This document shows positions 17,349 through 26,327 of a DNA stretch of 64,000 nucleotides, piece by piece. Source of the stretch: Massiliimalia timonensis (GTDB lineage Bacteria; Bacillota; Clostridia; Oscillospirales; Ruminococcaceae). The DNA is taken from NCBI RefSeq assembly GCF_900186585.1, contig NZ_FYDD01000003.1, forward strand, positions 372,001 through 436,000, written 5' to 3'. Positions within the stretch are counted from its first letter, which is position 1. Each line of letters opens with the position of its first letter. The notes beneath the pieces are model-generated. The model was not told where the DNA came from. It worked only from the letters and a program-made list of their open reading frames with translations, and ran no database searches. Both the position numbers and the translations under genes were made by a program.

Positions 17349-18452
17349 TTAAACAGTGCTGGCTTGCAGAATTTCCAAAGCTTCCGGAGAATAAAACGTG
17401 TATGCTAAAATATTTAATAGGATAATCATAACGAGGAAGAGGAGGGAATACAGAAAAACACCCAGAACCTGCAGCGACTTGTTAGAGGAACGGAGCAAAG
17501 GAAGCCATTTCCAGATGTGCAGCAGGTTAAAGAGGATAATTGCAGGAAAGATCACAAGCTGGAGATAGACCAGTTTGGAAAGGAGATAATCCAGGGCGGT
17601 GATCTCATGGGGGTAACGGATCAGCAATATAACTGTTTCTAAGGCAAAAAATGTACCCAGTACAATTTTAAGAACTGTTTTCCAACCCTTGGGCTGGGCC
17701 GAGGAGGGATTATTTGGAGTCTGTGCAGGGACAGATTGCCGCTGCGCAGCCGGGGCGGATTTTAGAACGATCAGGCCGGCGCGTTCTAAATCGCTTATGA
17801 TTTCCCGGGCGGCTCCATAACGGTTTGCCGGATCAAAGGCCGTGCACCGAAAAATAATTGGCGCTAGGGGATGCTGGGGGTCATCGCCGCATAATTCCCT
17901 GAGGACCACTCCTAAAGAATAGATGTCGGAACGGCTGTCGGTTTGGGAAAATCCGTATTGTTCCGGTGCGGCATATCCTTCTGTTCCCATATAAACGGTG
18001 TCTTTCTGCCTGTTTTGCTGGTACTGCCTGGCGGCGTCAAAGTCGATCAGTACGACACGGCCGTTATTTAACAGGATGTTGGCGGGTTTAATGTCGCGGT
18101 GGATGATCCCGCAGGAATGGATCGCTTCTAGTGCTTCACAAAGCTGCAACAGGACAGAAACAGTATCCTGCAGGGAAAATATACCGCCTCTTTCCAAATA
18201 GCTGGCCAGAGTTTCGCCATGGATGTATTCTTCGATAATGATCGTATCCTCTTGATCCTGTATTACCTCAAAAATTTGCGGCACATGAGGACTGGAAAGA
18301 TGCTGAAGCGTTTGATAATATTCCGCTGTTGTATGGTACAAAACCCGGCACACAACGGTTTGAAGCGTCTGCTGGTTTTGCGCCAGAAACAGGGCACCTT
18401 TAAAGCTCTCATTAAGAGGAGAAAGGATTTGGTACCGTTCACTCCAATTCAA
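17349..18452 (-). CDS. Atypical membrane Ser/Thr protein kinase
   Basis: About 367 residues. The catalytic loop HRDIKPAN is at about 118-125, followed by DFD (in place of DFG) and GTEGYAAPEQYG. The glycine-rich loop is not evident and the VAIK lysine position reads VVCRV, so ATP binding may be altered. After a Pro/Gln-rich linker the C-terminal 120 residues hold three or four membrane segments. The frame is open to an ATG at 18500, but that ATG overlaps a likely promoter (TATACT) and lacks a ribosome-binding site; a TTG at 18452 with AAGGGGGA 9 bases upstream is preferred. Divergent from an HTH-like gene. Confidence 0.75.
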   Translation of the reverse strand: MNWSERYQILSPLNESFKGALFLAQNQQTLQTVVCRVLYHTTAEYYQTLQHLSSPHVPQIFEVIQDQEDTIIIEEYIHGETLASYLERGGIFSLQDTVSVLLQLCEALEAIHSCGIIHRDIKPANILLNNGRVVLIDFDAARQYQQNRQKDTVYMGTEGYAAPEQYGFSQTDSRSDIYSLGVVLRELCGDDPQHPLAPIIFRCTAFDPANRYGAAREIISDLERAGLIVLKSAPAAQRQSVPAQTPNNPSSAQPKGWKTVLKIVLGTFFALETVILLIRYPHEITALDYLLSKLVYLQLVIFPAIILFNLLHIWKWLPLLRSSNKSLQVLGVFLYSLLFLVMIILLNILAYTFYSPEALEILQASTV

Positions 18453-18545
18453 AGGAAAAGTCCCCCTTGCAAAAAAACTTTGTATAGGATAGTATATCAT
18501 GGTAGACTTTTCAATAGCAAGTGTCTTTTTGCAGGAGGATATGAT

Positions 18546-18968
18546 ATGAATAAACGGACAGACGAATTGATGAAGATACTCAATACCGAAGAAACGCTGG
18601 AGGGCTATTGGACGGCAAACAAGGATGAACTGCTGGATTTTTCGCTGGAGGCATATCTGAATCAGCTTTTAGTTCAATATCAGGCCATGAAAAACGAGGT
18701 GGTATCCCGTTCTGGGCTAAATCAGATCTATGCCTATCAGATCTTTGCCGGGACCAAAAAGCCGTCGCGGGATAAGCTGATCGCACTGGTTTTCGGGTTT
18801 CCGCTTTGCCTGGAGGACGCACAGCGCCTGCTGCGTATCGGCGGGGTCAGCGAGCTTTACCCAAGGCTGAAGCGAGACAGTATCATCCTTTTCGGTCTGA
18901 AAAAGGAGCTTTCCATCCAAGAATTGGACGACCTGTTATTTGAAATGGGAGAAAAAACAATTTTGTAA
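18546..18968 (+). CDS. HTH-like (XRE-type) protein beside the kinase
   Basis: 140 residues; the ATG at 18546 follows AGGAGGAT. The central part (about 35-85, with SGLNQIYAYQIFAGTKKPSRDKL) has the layout of a Cro/CI helix-turn-helix, but the motif is divergent. The flanks are acidic helices. Small proteins of this type sit next to Ser/Thr kinase genes in many clostridia, and here the two are divergent with 93 bases between starts. It may be a kinase substrate or partner; that is inference. The frame stays open upstream over the kinase start, which is an artefact. Confidence 0.65.
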   Translation: MNKRTDELMKILNTEETLEGYWTANKDELLDFSLEAYLNQLLVQYQAMKNEVVSRSGLNQIYAYQIFAGTKKPSRDKLIALVFGFPLCLEDAQRLLRIGGVSELYPRLKRDSIILFGLKKELSIQELDDLLFEMGEKTIL

Positions 18969-19032
18969 AAATGACCTTGGGCTGACAGAAAAGACACCGC
19001 CTGATCACAGAGTTTGATAAAAACTGTAATAG

Positions 19033-19061
19033 TTGAATATTTTGTCTGATTATACTATAAT
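19033..19061 (+). promoter_or_regulatory. Promoter of the 19.1-20.1 kb gene pair
   Basis: TTGAAT (19033-19038), a 17-base spacer and a consensus TATAAT (19056-19061), about 50 bases before the first start codon. Confidence 0.7.
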
Positions 19062-19113
19062 TTAGATAAATCAGGAAAATTTTTCCGTTTGCAGGATCGG
19101 GGGCTTTTTTGAT

Positions 19114-19740
19114 ATGCAGGATGATAGGATTTACATTGAAAAAAATTGTGTTCGTTACCATGACGATATTATCAAAATTTCAAATATCTCCAGAATGTAC
19201 ATCACAAAATTTTATAATGAGAAAAAGCATCAATATAACGAGGCATTGAGCCGGTACGAATACCATAAAAAGTGGCATGAAGATAATGAAAAGCAGAAAA
19301 AAAGGAATCGTGTGATCGGATGTATTGTTCTTGCGGTCGTCTGCTTGCTGGCAGCAGTTGTTATCCCTTATCAAAAGATCATTTCGTTTCCTCAATTTAC
19401 TGGCACTAGCTTGATCGTGGCAGCGTGTATTTTTTTGATTTTCGCTGTGATCTTTTCCAGAAAGAACACGGCATATAAACAAGAGCCCCCGCAAAAGGAA
19501 CCTTTTCCGGATACACACGGCCTATTTATTGAACTGAATTCCGGAAATTCTGTTGTTTTTACCGCTGTTGACGATATGGGGAGAGATGCTTTGAGATCCT
19601 TGCGCGACCAGATCAATAAATCCGATGTTTTGCGGGAAACAGTGACATTCAATATGGTGGACAATCATATTGAAGTGGAAACAAACGAAGGGGTAGTCAG
19701 CTTGGGAGACCATACCAAGAACACTGTAAACAGGAGCTGA
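19114..19740 (+). CDS. Two-TM protein resembling DUF6232
   Basis: 208 residues. The N-terminal 30 residues form a beta-rich stretch (YIEKNCVRYHDDIIKISNIS); then comes a charged helix, two adjacent membrane segments (about 65-85 and 92-112) and a cytosolic tail with DMGRDALRSLRDQI. The layout resembles DUF6232 membrane proteins of unknown function. It has its own promoter and lies 13 bases before a second unknown gene, so the two form an operon. The family assignment is from memory of the pattern and is moderate at best. Confidence 0.6.
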   Translation: MQDDRIYIEKNCVRYHDDIIKISNISRMYITKFYNEKKHQYNEALSRYEYHKKWHEDNEKQKKRNRVIGCIVLAVVCLLAAVVIPYQKIISFPQFTGTSLIVAACIFLIFAVIFSRKNTAYKQEPPQKEPFPDTHGLFIELNSGNSVVFTAVDDMGRDALRSLRDQINKSDVLRETVTFNMVDNHIEVETNEGVVSLGDHTKNTVNRS

Positions 19741-19753
19741 CCAGGAGGCAAAG

Positions 19754-20065
19754 ATGTATATAAATGTACAGCAAAATGATGGAATTATCAGCACAGGCGG
19801 CTATGCCGAAAATAAGATCGTTCATAACGCTGCGGACAGTGGGAAGCAGCTTGATTGGAACAAGCTTGAGCAAGAGCTTCATGCTTTAAGCAGCAGTTCT
19901 GATGCGTCTGTCAAACAATTTGCTTTGGAAGCGGAAAAGGCAGTAGAAGCAAAAAATATGGGGAATGTAAAGGCCTGCCTGTCAAAATGGCTACCCTGTA
20001 TTGGCAGGCTGATTGAAACCTCCTACTATATTTTAGAAATTGCGGATAAGTTTGGCTGTATTTAA
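19754..20065 (+). CDS. Small helical protein of unknown function, second gene of the pair
   Basis: 103 residues; CAGGAGG precedes the ATG. It opens with a short polar segment (MYINVQQNDGIISTGGYAEN), then an all-helical region with an ELHALSSSSD...EAEKAVEAKNM layout. Similar layouts occur in small proteins next to signalling or conflict genes in many bacteria, where the first strand precedes an Ala/Glu-rich helical bundle. No enzyme motif is visible. It is transcribed with the two-TM protein and is likely its partner. Confidence 0.55.
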   Translation: MYINVQQNDGIISTGGYAENKIVHNAADSGKQLDWNKLEQELHALSSSSDASVKQFALEAEKAVEAKNMGNVKACLSKWLPCIGRLIETSYYILEIADKFGCI

Positions 20066-20090
20066 CAGCTATCTTCAAGCTGTGATATGA

Positions 20091-20135
20091 AAACAGGCGG
20101 CATCAGGATCGAAATCCCCGATGCCGCCTGTTTTT
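20091..20135 (+). terminator. Terminator after the 19.1-20.1 kb pair
   Basis: A 14-bp stem AAACAGGCGGCATC / GATGCCGCCTGTTT followed by a T-run. Confidence 0.88.
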
Positions 20136-20267
20136 GCAGGCATATATGCTCTAATTGCAGGAATAGTTTTTGTACTGTAAGCAATGGCCTGTACTGTCTG
20201 TTAAATATGAACTGTGACTTTGTTTTTTCCACAGGATACAAAAAATGGACTGTAGACCTGAAAATAA

Positions 20268-20306
20268 TAAAAATAAAAGCGCATTCGTTTATCAGCGAAT
20301 GCGCTT
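20268..20306 (-). terminator. Terminator for the small membrane protein gene
   Basis: Stem AAGCGCATTCG / CGAATGCGCTT; on the minus strand it is followed by a T-rich run (TTTTATTTTTA), about 50 bases past the stop of the minus-strand gene. Confidence 0.7.
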
Positions 20307-20355
20307 GGTGATACTATCATGAGATCTAATCGTATCGCAGGGGAGGATCTTGGGG

Positions 20356-20604
20356 TCACATGAAAGAAGAGACCCCTAAAAATATCAGCCCAAGTACTGC
20401 GGCCACAAGCCCAACAGCTAGTAGCATTCCGATCGGGAAGCCAATAATAGCAGCGATCCAAAATGCAAGCGGATGGTTGATGAAATAGGTTTCCAGCTTT
20501 TCCTCAAATTTTACCTGCTTACTTTTTGATGGAAAAATCAGCCGGTTATCAAAAAAACTGCTTTTGCTGCAGTGATGTATACTGTGTAACTGTTTGGTTA
20601 TCAT
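20356..20604 (-). CDS. Small membrane protein of unknown function
   Basis: About 82 residues. A basic and polar N-terminal half is followed by a single or hairpin hydrophobic segment (about 48-80, LAFWIAAIIGFPIGMLLAVG and beyond). No family is recognised. The frame opens at 20649, but the ATG at 20604 has AGAGGT about 7 bases upstream. It is divergent from kdpD with about 200 bases between, so a role in potassium homeostasis is possible but unsupported. Confidence 0.5.
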   Translation of the reverse strand: MITKQLHSIHHCSKSSFFDNRLIFPSKSKQVKFEEKLETYFINHPLAFWIAAIIGFPIGMLLAVGLVAAVLGLIFLGVSSFM

Positions 20605-20711
20605 TTCAATTACCTCTTTATCAACTTTTTCTGTTTCGCAGTATAGCATAGATCATGAAAAGATGGTGTTAGAGGATATTAAGCGCCATTAACAAGAGGT
20701 TAAGATCTATA

Positions 20712-20778
20712 TTCTTAATACAATCTTAATGTAACGGATACCTTCTTTACATCATAAAAAGATAGAATATGGTATAAT
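20712..20778 (+). promoter_or_regulatory. Candidate KdpE operator and -10 box before kdpDE
   Basis: Two TCTTAAT units spaced by 11 bp (20714-20720 region and 20725-20730) form a direct repeat in phase with one helix turn, the arrangement bound by OmpR/PhoB-class regulators. A consensus TATAAT lies at 20773-20778, with no good -35, as expected for an activated promoter. The same repeat, at the same distance from the -10 box, precedes kdpF (26323-26389). Confidence 0.6.
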
Positions 20779-20810
20779 AAAAAAGAGTAAAAAGATTGGG
20801 TGATACAACA

Positions 20811-23486
20811 TTGGAAAATAGGGAAACTGCTTACTATGCACAGGAAAATCGTCAAAAACAAGGGAACTTGAAAATCTTCTTTGGCTATGCGGCAGGCGTT
20901 GGCAAAACCTATGCAATGCTTGAAGCTGCGCATCAGGCAAAAAAACAAGGGATCGATATTGTAGTTGGGTATGTTGAACGACATATCAGGCCAGATACCC
21001 TTGCGCTGCTTGAAGGATTAGAAAAACTTCCGAATAAAGAGATTGATTATAAAGGGATCAAGCTAAAAGAATTTGATTTGGACGCTGCGCTTAAGCGCCA
21101 TCCGCAAATAATACTTGTGGATGAATTGGCCCACAGCAATGCGGCGGGCTGCCGGCATGCCAAGCGGTATCAGGATGTGGAAGAGCTTCTGCGGGCAGGG
21201 ATCGACGTTTATACAACGGTTAATGTTCAGCATTTGGAATCTCTCAATAACTTAGTGGCCTCTATTACCAAAATCGCTGTCAGTGAACGAATTCCCGATT
21301 CTGTATTTGACTCTGCAGATCAGGTCGAACTGGTGGATATAGAGCCGGATGACTTGATTGCACGTTTGCAATCGGGAAAGGTATATCGCGAAAACCAGGC
21401 TTCCCGAGCGCTCGATCATTTTTTTACAAAGGATAATTTAGCTGCGCTTCGTGAAATTGCCTTACGCCGTACTGCAGACAGATTAAGCCGGAACGCTCAG
21501 AAAAGCGGAAATGAAACTGCGGCTAAAGCAGGGGAGCATATTTTGATTTGCCTTTCAAGTTCTCCGTCCAATGCTAAGGTCGTCCGGACTGCCGCCCGCA
21601 TGGCAGAGGCCTTTCACAGCGGGTTTACAGCCTTATTTGTTGAAACACCCGAAACCAAGGAGCTGAAAGGCGACAGCTTAAAACGGTTAAGGGATAATCT
21701 TCGTCTGGCAGAACAACTAGGCGCTCAAATTGCAACTGTTTACGGAGATGACCCGGCTGTACAAATTGCTGAATATGCTAAGGTAAGCGGTATTACTAAA
21801 ATTGTTTTGGGGAGGACGAATCATAAATCCACAATATTTTTAAGGAGCAAGACACTAGCGGATAAGCTGACTAAATTGGCCGGTGATATTGATATTTATA
21901 TCATTCCGGATGCCCAGCCCTTTTACAAGAAAAAATTTAATTTGCTGCGAAAAGAAGATCAGAAATTTAGATGGACTGATCTTTTGAAGGTACTGCTGAT
22001 CACTCTATCGGTAACTGTTATCAGTTTTGGATTCTATATGGCCGGCTTTCGGGAAGCAAATATTATTACTGTATATATTTTGGGGGTCTTACTCACTGCG
22101 ATCTGGACACACGGCCATTTGTATGGGGCGCTGGCCTCACTGCTCAGTGTTATCTCATTTAATTTCTTTTTCACGGCTCCAAGGTTTACATTAGAGGCTA
22201 CAGATCCCGATTATCCGGTTACGTTTCTGATCATGCTGGCCGCAAGTATTATTTCCAGCACGTTGGCTACCCGTGTAAAAAAACAGGCGCGCCAATCTGC
22301 CCAAAGAGCTTATTATATGGAACTTTTGATGAACAGCAGCCAGAAAATGCAGCAGGGACGTGACGAGCAGGAAATTATCGCTCTTGCGGCAGAACAGGTA
22401 AGGGCGCTTCTGGACCGACCTATTTTATATTCTTTAGCAATGAAAGGAAAAGATTTGGAGTTTCAGGTTTGTCCCTATACAGAAACGAATAAATTGATCG
22501 GGACGATGAATGCGGAGGAAATAGGTGTTGCGGACTGGGTGGTAAAAAACAATAAGCACGCAGGAGCAACCACCAATACGCTCTCTCATGCGCAGAATTT
22601 ATACCTGTCTGTCAGAGGAAATCAGGAAGTTATGGGGGTAATAGGGATTCCGGCAAAATATTATCCGCCGTTGGATGTGTTTGAGAAAAATTTGCTGATC
22701 GCCCTTTTAAATGAATGCGGATTGATCTTGGAACGCCGAAGGCTTCGGGCTGAAAAGCAGGAAATTGAAATGGAAACACAGCGAGAGCGTCTTCGTTCTA
22801 ATCTGCTGCGGGCGATCTCCCATGACCTTCGCACGCCGTTGACCAGTATCAGCGGGAATGCCGGGGTCTTAATGGAAAAAAGTATTTTATTAGATGAAAG
22901 CAAAAAACAGGAGATATACAGTTCTATCTATGACGATTCTATGTGGCTTGTAAACCTGACAGAGAATCTTCTGTCCATTACAAGAATCGAAAATGGAACG
23001 ATGCACCTCCGGATGAATGCAGAGCTGATCGACGATGTGTTTCGAGAGGCGATCTCTCATGTGGATCGGAAGGCCTCGGAGCATAAAATATCGGTAGAGC
23101 TTGCCGATGATCTTTTGATGGCAAAAATGGATGTGCGTTTGATCGTTCAGGTCATGATCAATATTATAAATAACGCCATTAAATACACGCCGGAGGGCTC
23201 CTGTATCTGTTTATCAGCCCAAAAGCAGAACAATATGGTGCAGATCCGCATTGCGGACGACGGACCGGGTATTTCAGATGAAGCCAAGTTGCATCTATTT
23301 GATATGTTTTACACAGCGGATATTGGCAAAGCAGACAGCCGTCGTGGGCTGGGACTGGGCTTAAGCTTATGCAAATCCATTGTAGACGCTCATGGAGGGG
23401 AAATTTCAGTCAGTGATAATCAGCCGCATGGCGCGGTATTCTCCTTTACATTACCTTTAGAGGAAGTGAATTTTGATCATGTATAA
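20811..23486 (+). CDS. kdpD: Osmosensitive K+ channel histidine kinase KdpD
   Basis: About 891 residues, full length. The N-terminal KdpD domain has Walker-like GYAAGVGKT near residue 28, then a universal-stress-protein domain (about 245-370), four membrane segments (about 395-490), a GAF-like region, HisKA with SHDLRTPLTS near 665 and HATPase motifs (NAIKYTPEG, DDGPGIS, GLGLGLSL). It senses potassium limitation and phosphorylates KdpE. TTG at 20811 has GGTGA 7 bases upstream and is preferred over the TTG at 20796. It overlaps kdpE. Confidence 0.93.
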   Translation: MENRETAYYAQENRQKQGNLKIFFGYAAGVGKTYAMLEAAHQAKKQGIDIVVGYVERHIRPDTLALLEGLEKLPNKEIDYKGIKLKEFDLDAALKRHPQIILVDELAHSNAAGCRHAKRYQDVEELLRAGIDVYTTVNVQHLESLNNLVASITKIAVSERIPDSVFDSADQVELVDIEPDDLIARLQSGKVYRENQASRALDHFFTKDNLAALREIALRRTADRLSRNAQKSGNETAAKAGEHILICLSSSPSNAKVVRTAARMAEAFHSGFTALFVETPETKELKGDSLKRLRDNLRLAEQLGAQIATVYGDDPAVQIAEYAKVSGITKIVLGRTNHKSTIFLRSKTLADKLTKLAGDIDIYIIPDAQPFYKKKFNLLRKEDQKFRWTDLLKVLLITLSVTVISFGFYMAGFREANIITVYILGVLLTAIWTHGHLYGALASLLSVISFNFFFTAPRFTLEATDPDYPVTFLIMLAASIISSTLATRVKKQARQSAQRAYYMELLMNSSQKMQQGRDEQEIIALAAEQVRALLDRPILYSLAMKGKDLEFQVCPYTETNKLIGTMNAEEIGVADWVVKNNKHAGATTNTLSHAQNLYLSVRGNQEVMGVIGIPAKYYPPLDVFEKNLLIALLNECGLILERRRLRAEKQEIEMETQRERLRSNLLRAISHDLRTPLTSISGNAGVLMEKSILLDESKKQEIYSSIYDDSMWLVNLTENLLSITRIENGTMHLRMNAELIDDVFREAISHVDRKASEHKISVELADDLLMAKMDVRLIVQVMINIINNAIKYTPEGSCICLSAQKQNNMVQIRIADDGPGISDEAKLHLFDMFYTADIGKADSRRGLGLGLSLCKSIVDAHGGEISVSDNQPHGAVFSFTLPLEEVNFDHV

Positions 23487-24177
23487 ACCTAAAATTCTTG
23501 TGATAGAGGATGACCCTGCGATCACAAACCTAATACGGACAACGCTGGATACACAGAATTACCAGTATCATACTGCGAAAAACGGGACGGGTGCACTTTT
23601 GGATGCAGTTTCCTACAATGCGGATGTAATTATTTTGGATTTGGGACTTCCGGATATGGATGGAGTGGAAATTATCCAAAAAGTCCGGGGCTGGAGCAAT
23701 GTGCCCATTATTGTGGTAAGCGCAAGAAGCGAGGATCAGGATAAAGTAGAAGCCTTGGATGCCGGGGCAGACGACTATTTGACCAAGCCTTTCAGCATTG
23801 ATGAGCTTTTGGCCCGTCTCCGTGCCGCGTTGCGCAGAAGCAGGACGGATGAAACTGTTTCCCAGGCGCAGGCCAGTGTCTACCATAATGGTGACTTAAC
23901 CATTGACTTTGCCGCTGGCTGTGCTTATATGAATGAAAAGGAAATTCATTTAACTCCCATTGAATACAAGTTGCTTTGTGTTCTTGCCAAAAATACCGGG
24001 AAGGTCTTGACACACAATTATATTTTAAAAGAGGTATGGGGAAATGCCGCCGCGTCTGACACGCCATCCTTGCGGGTATTTATGGCGACTCTGCGAAAAA
24101 AAATCGAACAAAATCCTTCTATGCCCAAGTATATCCAGACCCACATTGGCGTGGGGTATCGCATGATACGCCAATAA
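23479..24177 (+). CDS. kdpE: KDP operon response regulator KdpE
   Basis: About 232 residues. Receiver domain (about 1-118) with the acidic pair EDD at the N-terminus, phospho-acceptor Asp in VIILDLGLPD and the TKPF lysine, followed by an OmpR/PhoB winged helix (about 130-230). It starts inside the end of kdpD, so both proteins are made together. Target promoters probably include its own operon and kdpFABC through the phased repeats noted here. A strong terminator follows. Confidence 0.93.
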   Translation: MYKPKILVIEDDPAITNLIRTTLDTQNYQYHTAKNGTGALLDAVSYNADVIILDLGLPDMDGVEIIQKVRGWSNVPIIVVSARSEDQDKVEALDAGADDYLTKPFSIDELLARLRAALRRSRTDETVSQAQASVYHNGDLTIDFAAGCAYMNEKEIHLTPIEYKLLCVLAKNTGKVLTHNYILKEVWGNAAASDTPSLRVFMATLRKKIEQNPSMPKYIQTHIGVGYRMIRQ

Positions 24178-24206
24178 GAGAAAGAAATCTATAGATCCCT
24201 CTAAAT

Positions 24207-24246
24207 AACACTGCTCACCTTTTTATAGGTGAGCAGTGTTATTTTT
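24207..24246 (+). terminator. Terminator after kdpE
   Basis: A 13-bp stem AACACTGCTCACC / GGTGAGCAGTGTT followed by ATTTTT. Confidence 0.9.
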
Positions 24247-24391
24247 ATGATGCAAAGCAGTTGAGAGCCGCCGGAAATAGGGACCACCATTCTGCTAATG
24301 GAATTTTAATGCCTGTAAGCAGAGCTTTATCTCCCTCTAATTCTATTAGAGATATAATAGGGGCAGATTTTCATAGAACTGAGGAAATCAT

Positions 24392-25759
24392 ATGGAATAT
24401 GGTATTTTAACATTGTTTCCGATCATGGTCGTTATTGGGTTGTCTCTTATTACCAAAAGGATTTTGGAGTCACTTATCATTGGAACATTTATCACTTATA
24501 TCATCGTTGATGGGTTTGATTTTGCATCAGGATGGATGGAGGCGTTCTTCCGGGTAGCGACGAATCGAGACCATCAGTGGGTGATACTAGTGTGCGCTTT
24601 GTTCGGCAGCCTGATCGCCCTGCTGGGAGCATCTCATGGAACGCTTGGTTTTTCAAAACTGCTTGGAAGACTCTGCCGGGGACAAAAGTCGACAATGCTT
24701 GTAACATGGATCATGGGTGTTCTGATTTTCGTGGATGATTATCTGAATATCATGACCTTGAGCACGTGTATGAGAAAGCTGACCGATAAACATAAGGTTC
24801 CCCGCGAAGCCCTTTCCTATGTTATTGATTCTACAGGGGCGCCGGTCTGTGCCCTTCTTCCTTTTTCTACATGGGCGGTATTCTTTGCGGGTTTATTCTA
24901 TGCGGAGGCAGGGATCCCAGAATTAGGCTATGGCAGTGCGATCGATACTTTTTATCATATCATTCCTTTTATCTTTTACGCCATAGCAGCTGTGCTTATT
25001 GTTCCGTTGTTTGGGTTTGGAATGTTTCCTAAATGGGGAAAAATGCGCAAAGCATATGAGCGGGTAAAGGACACTGGAAAAGTATATTCCTCCGAGAGCA
25101 AAGATCTGAACTTAGACGAAGAAGAAGCGGAGGATATTAACATAAAGGGGAATGTTTGGGATTTCATATTCCCAATAGGCGTATTGATCGCGCTGACTAT
25201 TATCCTTGGCGAATTGTTTTTAGCTTTGATCGCATCAATAGCGGTTTGTTTCCTTTTGTATATTCCTCGCAAAAAGATGACAATTTCTCATTTTTGCGAT
25301 TTAGCCATGCACGGTTTCTGTAATATGATCCCAACCGTTGCCATTATCTTTTTTGTGTTTTTGATGCAGGAGGGGATGAGTGATATTGGAATCGCAGATT
25401 ATGTCGTTCATGCCGTACAGCCGCTTATTAGCGCGCCGTTGCTGCCTGTCATTACGTTTTTGCTTGTTGCTGTGCTTAACTTTGGTACGGGCAGCGCATG
25501 GGGGATCCCCGCGATCGTTAGCCCCATCATTATTCCGCTGGCCTTTTCCATTGGAGCAAACCCTTTGTTGATCATGGGCGCGATCGTTTCGGGAGCCACA
25601 TTGGGAAGCCATGCCTGTTTTTATTCTGACGCAACAGTGTTAACTTCTAGCTGCTGTAAAATGAACAATATGGATCATGCGCTTTCACAGCTTCCGTATG
25701 CAATGTGTGCCGCGGGATTTGCAGCGACAGGCTATTTGGCGTGTGGTTTTCTAATGTGA
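24392..25759 (+). CDS. NhaC-family Na+/H+ antiporter-like transporter
   Basis: 455 residues, about 11 membrane segments, with the NhaC/YfkL-type pattern: FVDDYLNIMT near residue 112, SGATLGSHACFYSDATVL near 400 and an acidic cytosolic loop (about 225-255). NhaC members exchange protons for sodium or for organic acids. Located between kdpE and kdpFABC, it may balance ions during potassium limitation. A TATAAT at 24353-24358 could be its own -10. It is followed within 20 bases by the macro-domain gene. The substrate is not certain. Confidence 0.8.
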   Translation: MEYGILTLFPIMVVIGLSLITKRILESLIIGTFITYIIVDGFDFASGWMEAFFRVATNRDHQWVILVCALFGSLIALLGASHGTLGFSKLLGRLCRGQKSTMLVTWIMGVLIFVDDYLNIMTLSTCMRKLTDKHKVPREALSYVIDSTGAPVCALLPFSTWAVFFAGLFYAEAGIPELGYGSAIDTFYHIIPFIFYAIAAVLIVPLFGFGMFPKWGKMRKAYERVKDTGKVYSSESKDLNLDEEEAEDINIKGNVWDFIFPIGVLIALTIILGELFLALIASIAVCFLLYIPRKKMTISHFCDLAMHGFCNMIPTVAIIFFVFLMQEGMSDIGIADYVVHAVQPLISAPLLPVITFLLVAVLNFGTGSAWGIPAIVSPIIIPLAFSIGANPLLIMGAIVSGATLGSHACFYSDATVLTSSCCKMNNMDHALSQLPYAMCAAGFAATGYLACGFLM

Positions 25760-25778
25760 CCTTATGGGAGAACTTTAT

Positions 25779-26276
25779 ATGAAAATAATACTTGGCGATA
25801 TTACAAAAATAAAGGCGGATGCCATTGTCAACGCCGCTTCTGCTGATTTGATGCCACAGCCGGGAATAAGCAGCGCTATTTACGCGGCGGCAGACGGTGA
25901 ATTACTTAAAATGCTTTGTAAAAGGATCGGACATTGCAGGATCGGGCACGCGGTGGCGACCTCCTCGTGCGGGCTTTCAGCGAAATATATCATTCATGTA
26001 GCAGGCGCAGGATGGTATGGCGGGAAAAAAAGGGAAAGAATGTTAATGGAACAGTGTTATCTGAATGCTTTGCAGAAAGGCTGGCTGATCGGATGCAAAA
26101 GCATTGCGGTCCCGTTGATTTTTTCCGGCGTCTGCCATATGCCCCGTGCTGAATCTATTGGCATTGCCGGGCAGGCAATACAAAAATTTGAAGAAAGACA
26201 TCCGGAAATACAAGTCCTCCTTGTTTTATATCGGCGGGGGATCTATGAGATGGCACTGCGAATCTTAAATAAGTGA
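25779..26276 (+). CDS. Divergent macro-domain protein
   Basis: About 165 residues, a single macro domain. GDITKIKADAIVNAAS at the N-terminus is diagnostic. Two ADP-ribose contacts depart from the consensus: the second Asn of NAAN is Ser (residue 21), and the usual GGGVDGAI loop reads PQPGISSAI (about 26-34). IIHVAGAGWYGG keeps the phosphate-loop region. Macro domains bind or hydrolyse ADP-ribose conjugates; the changes make hydrolase activity uncertain. GGGAG sets the ATG at 25779 over that at 25764. Probably co-transcribed with the antiporter gene. Confidence 0.82.
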   Translation: MKIILGDITKIKADAIVNAASADLMPQPGISSAIYAAADGELLKMLCKRIGHCRIGHAVATSSCGLSAKYIIHVAGAGWYGGKKRERMLMEQCYLNALQKGWLIGCKSIAVPLIFSGVCHMPRAESIGIAGQAIQKFEERHPEIQVLLVLYRRGIYEMALRILNK

Positions 26277-26291
26277 CTGCCCTTAAAGGCT

Positions 26292-26327
26292 GAAAGCGCC
26301 GAACGCATTGGAGTCCGGCGCTTTCTT
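26292..26327 (+). terminator. Terminator after the macro-domain gene
   Basis: Stem GAAAGCGCCG / CGGCGCTTTC (10 bp) with a 14-base loop. Its right arm touches the candidate KdpE operator that starts at 26323. Confidence 0.75.
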
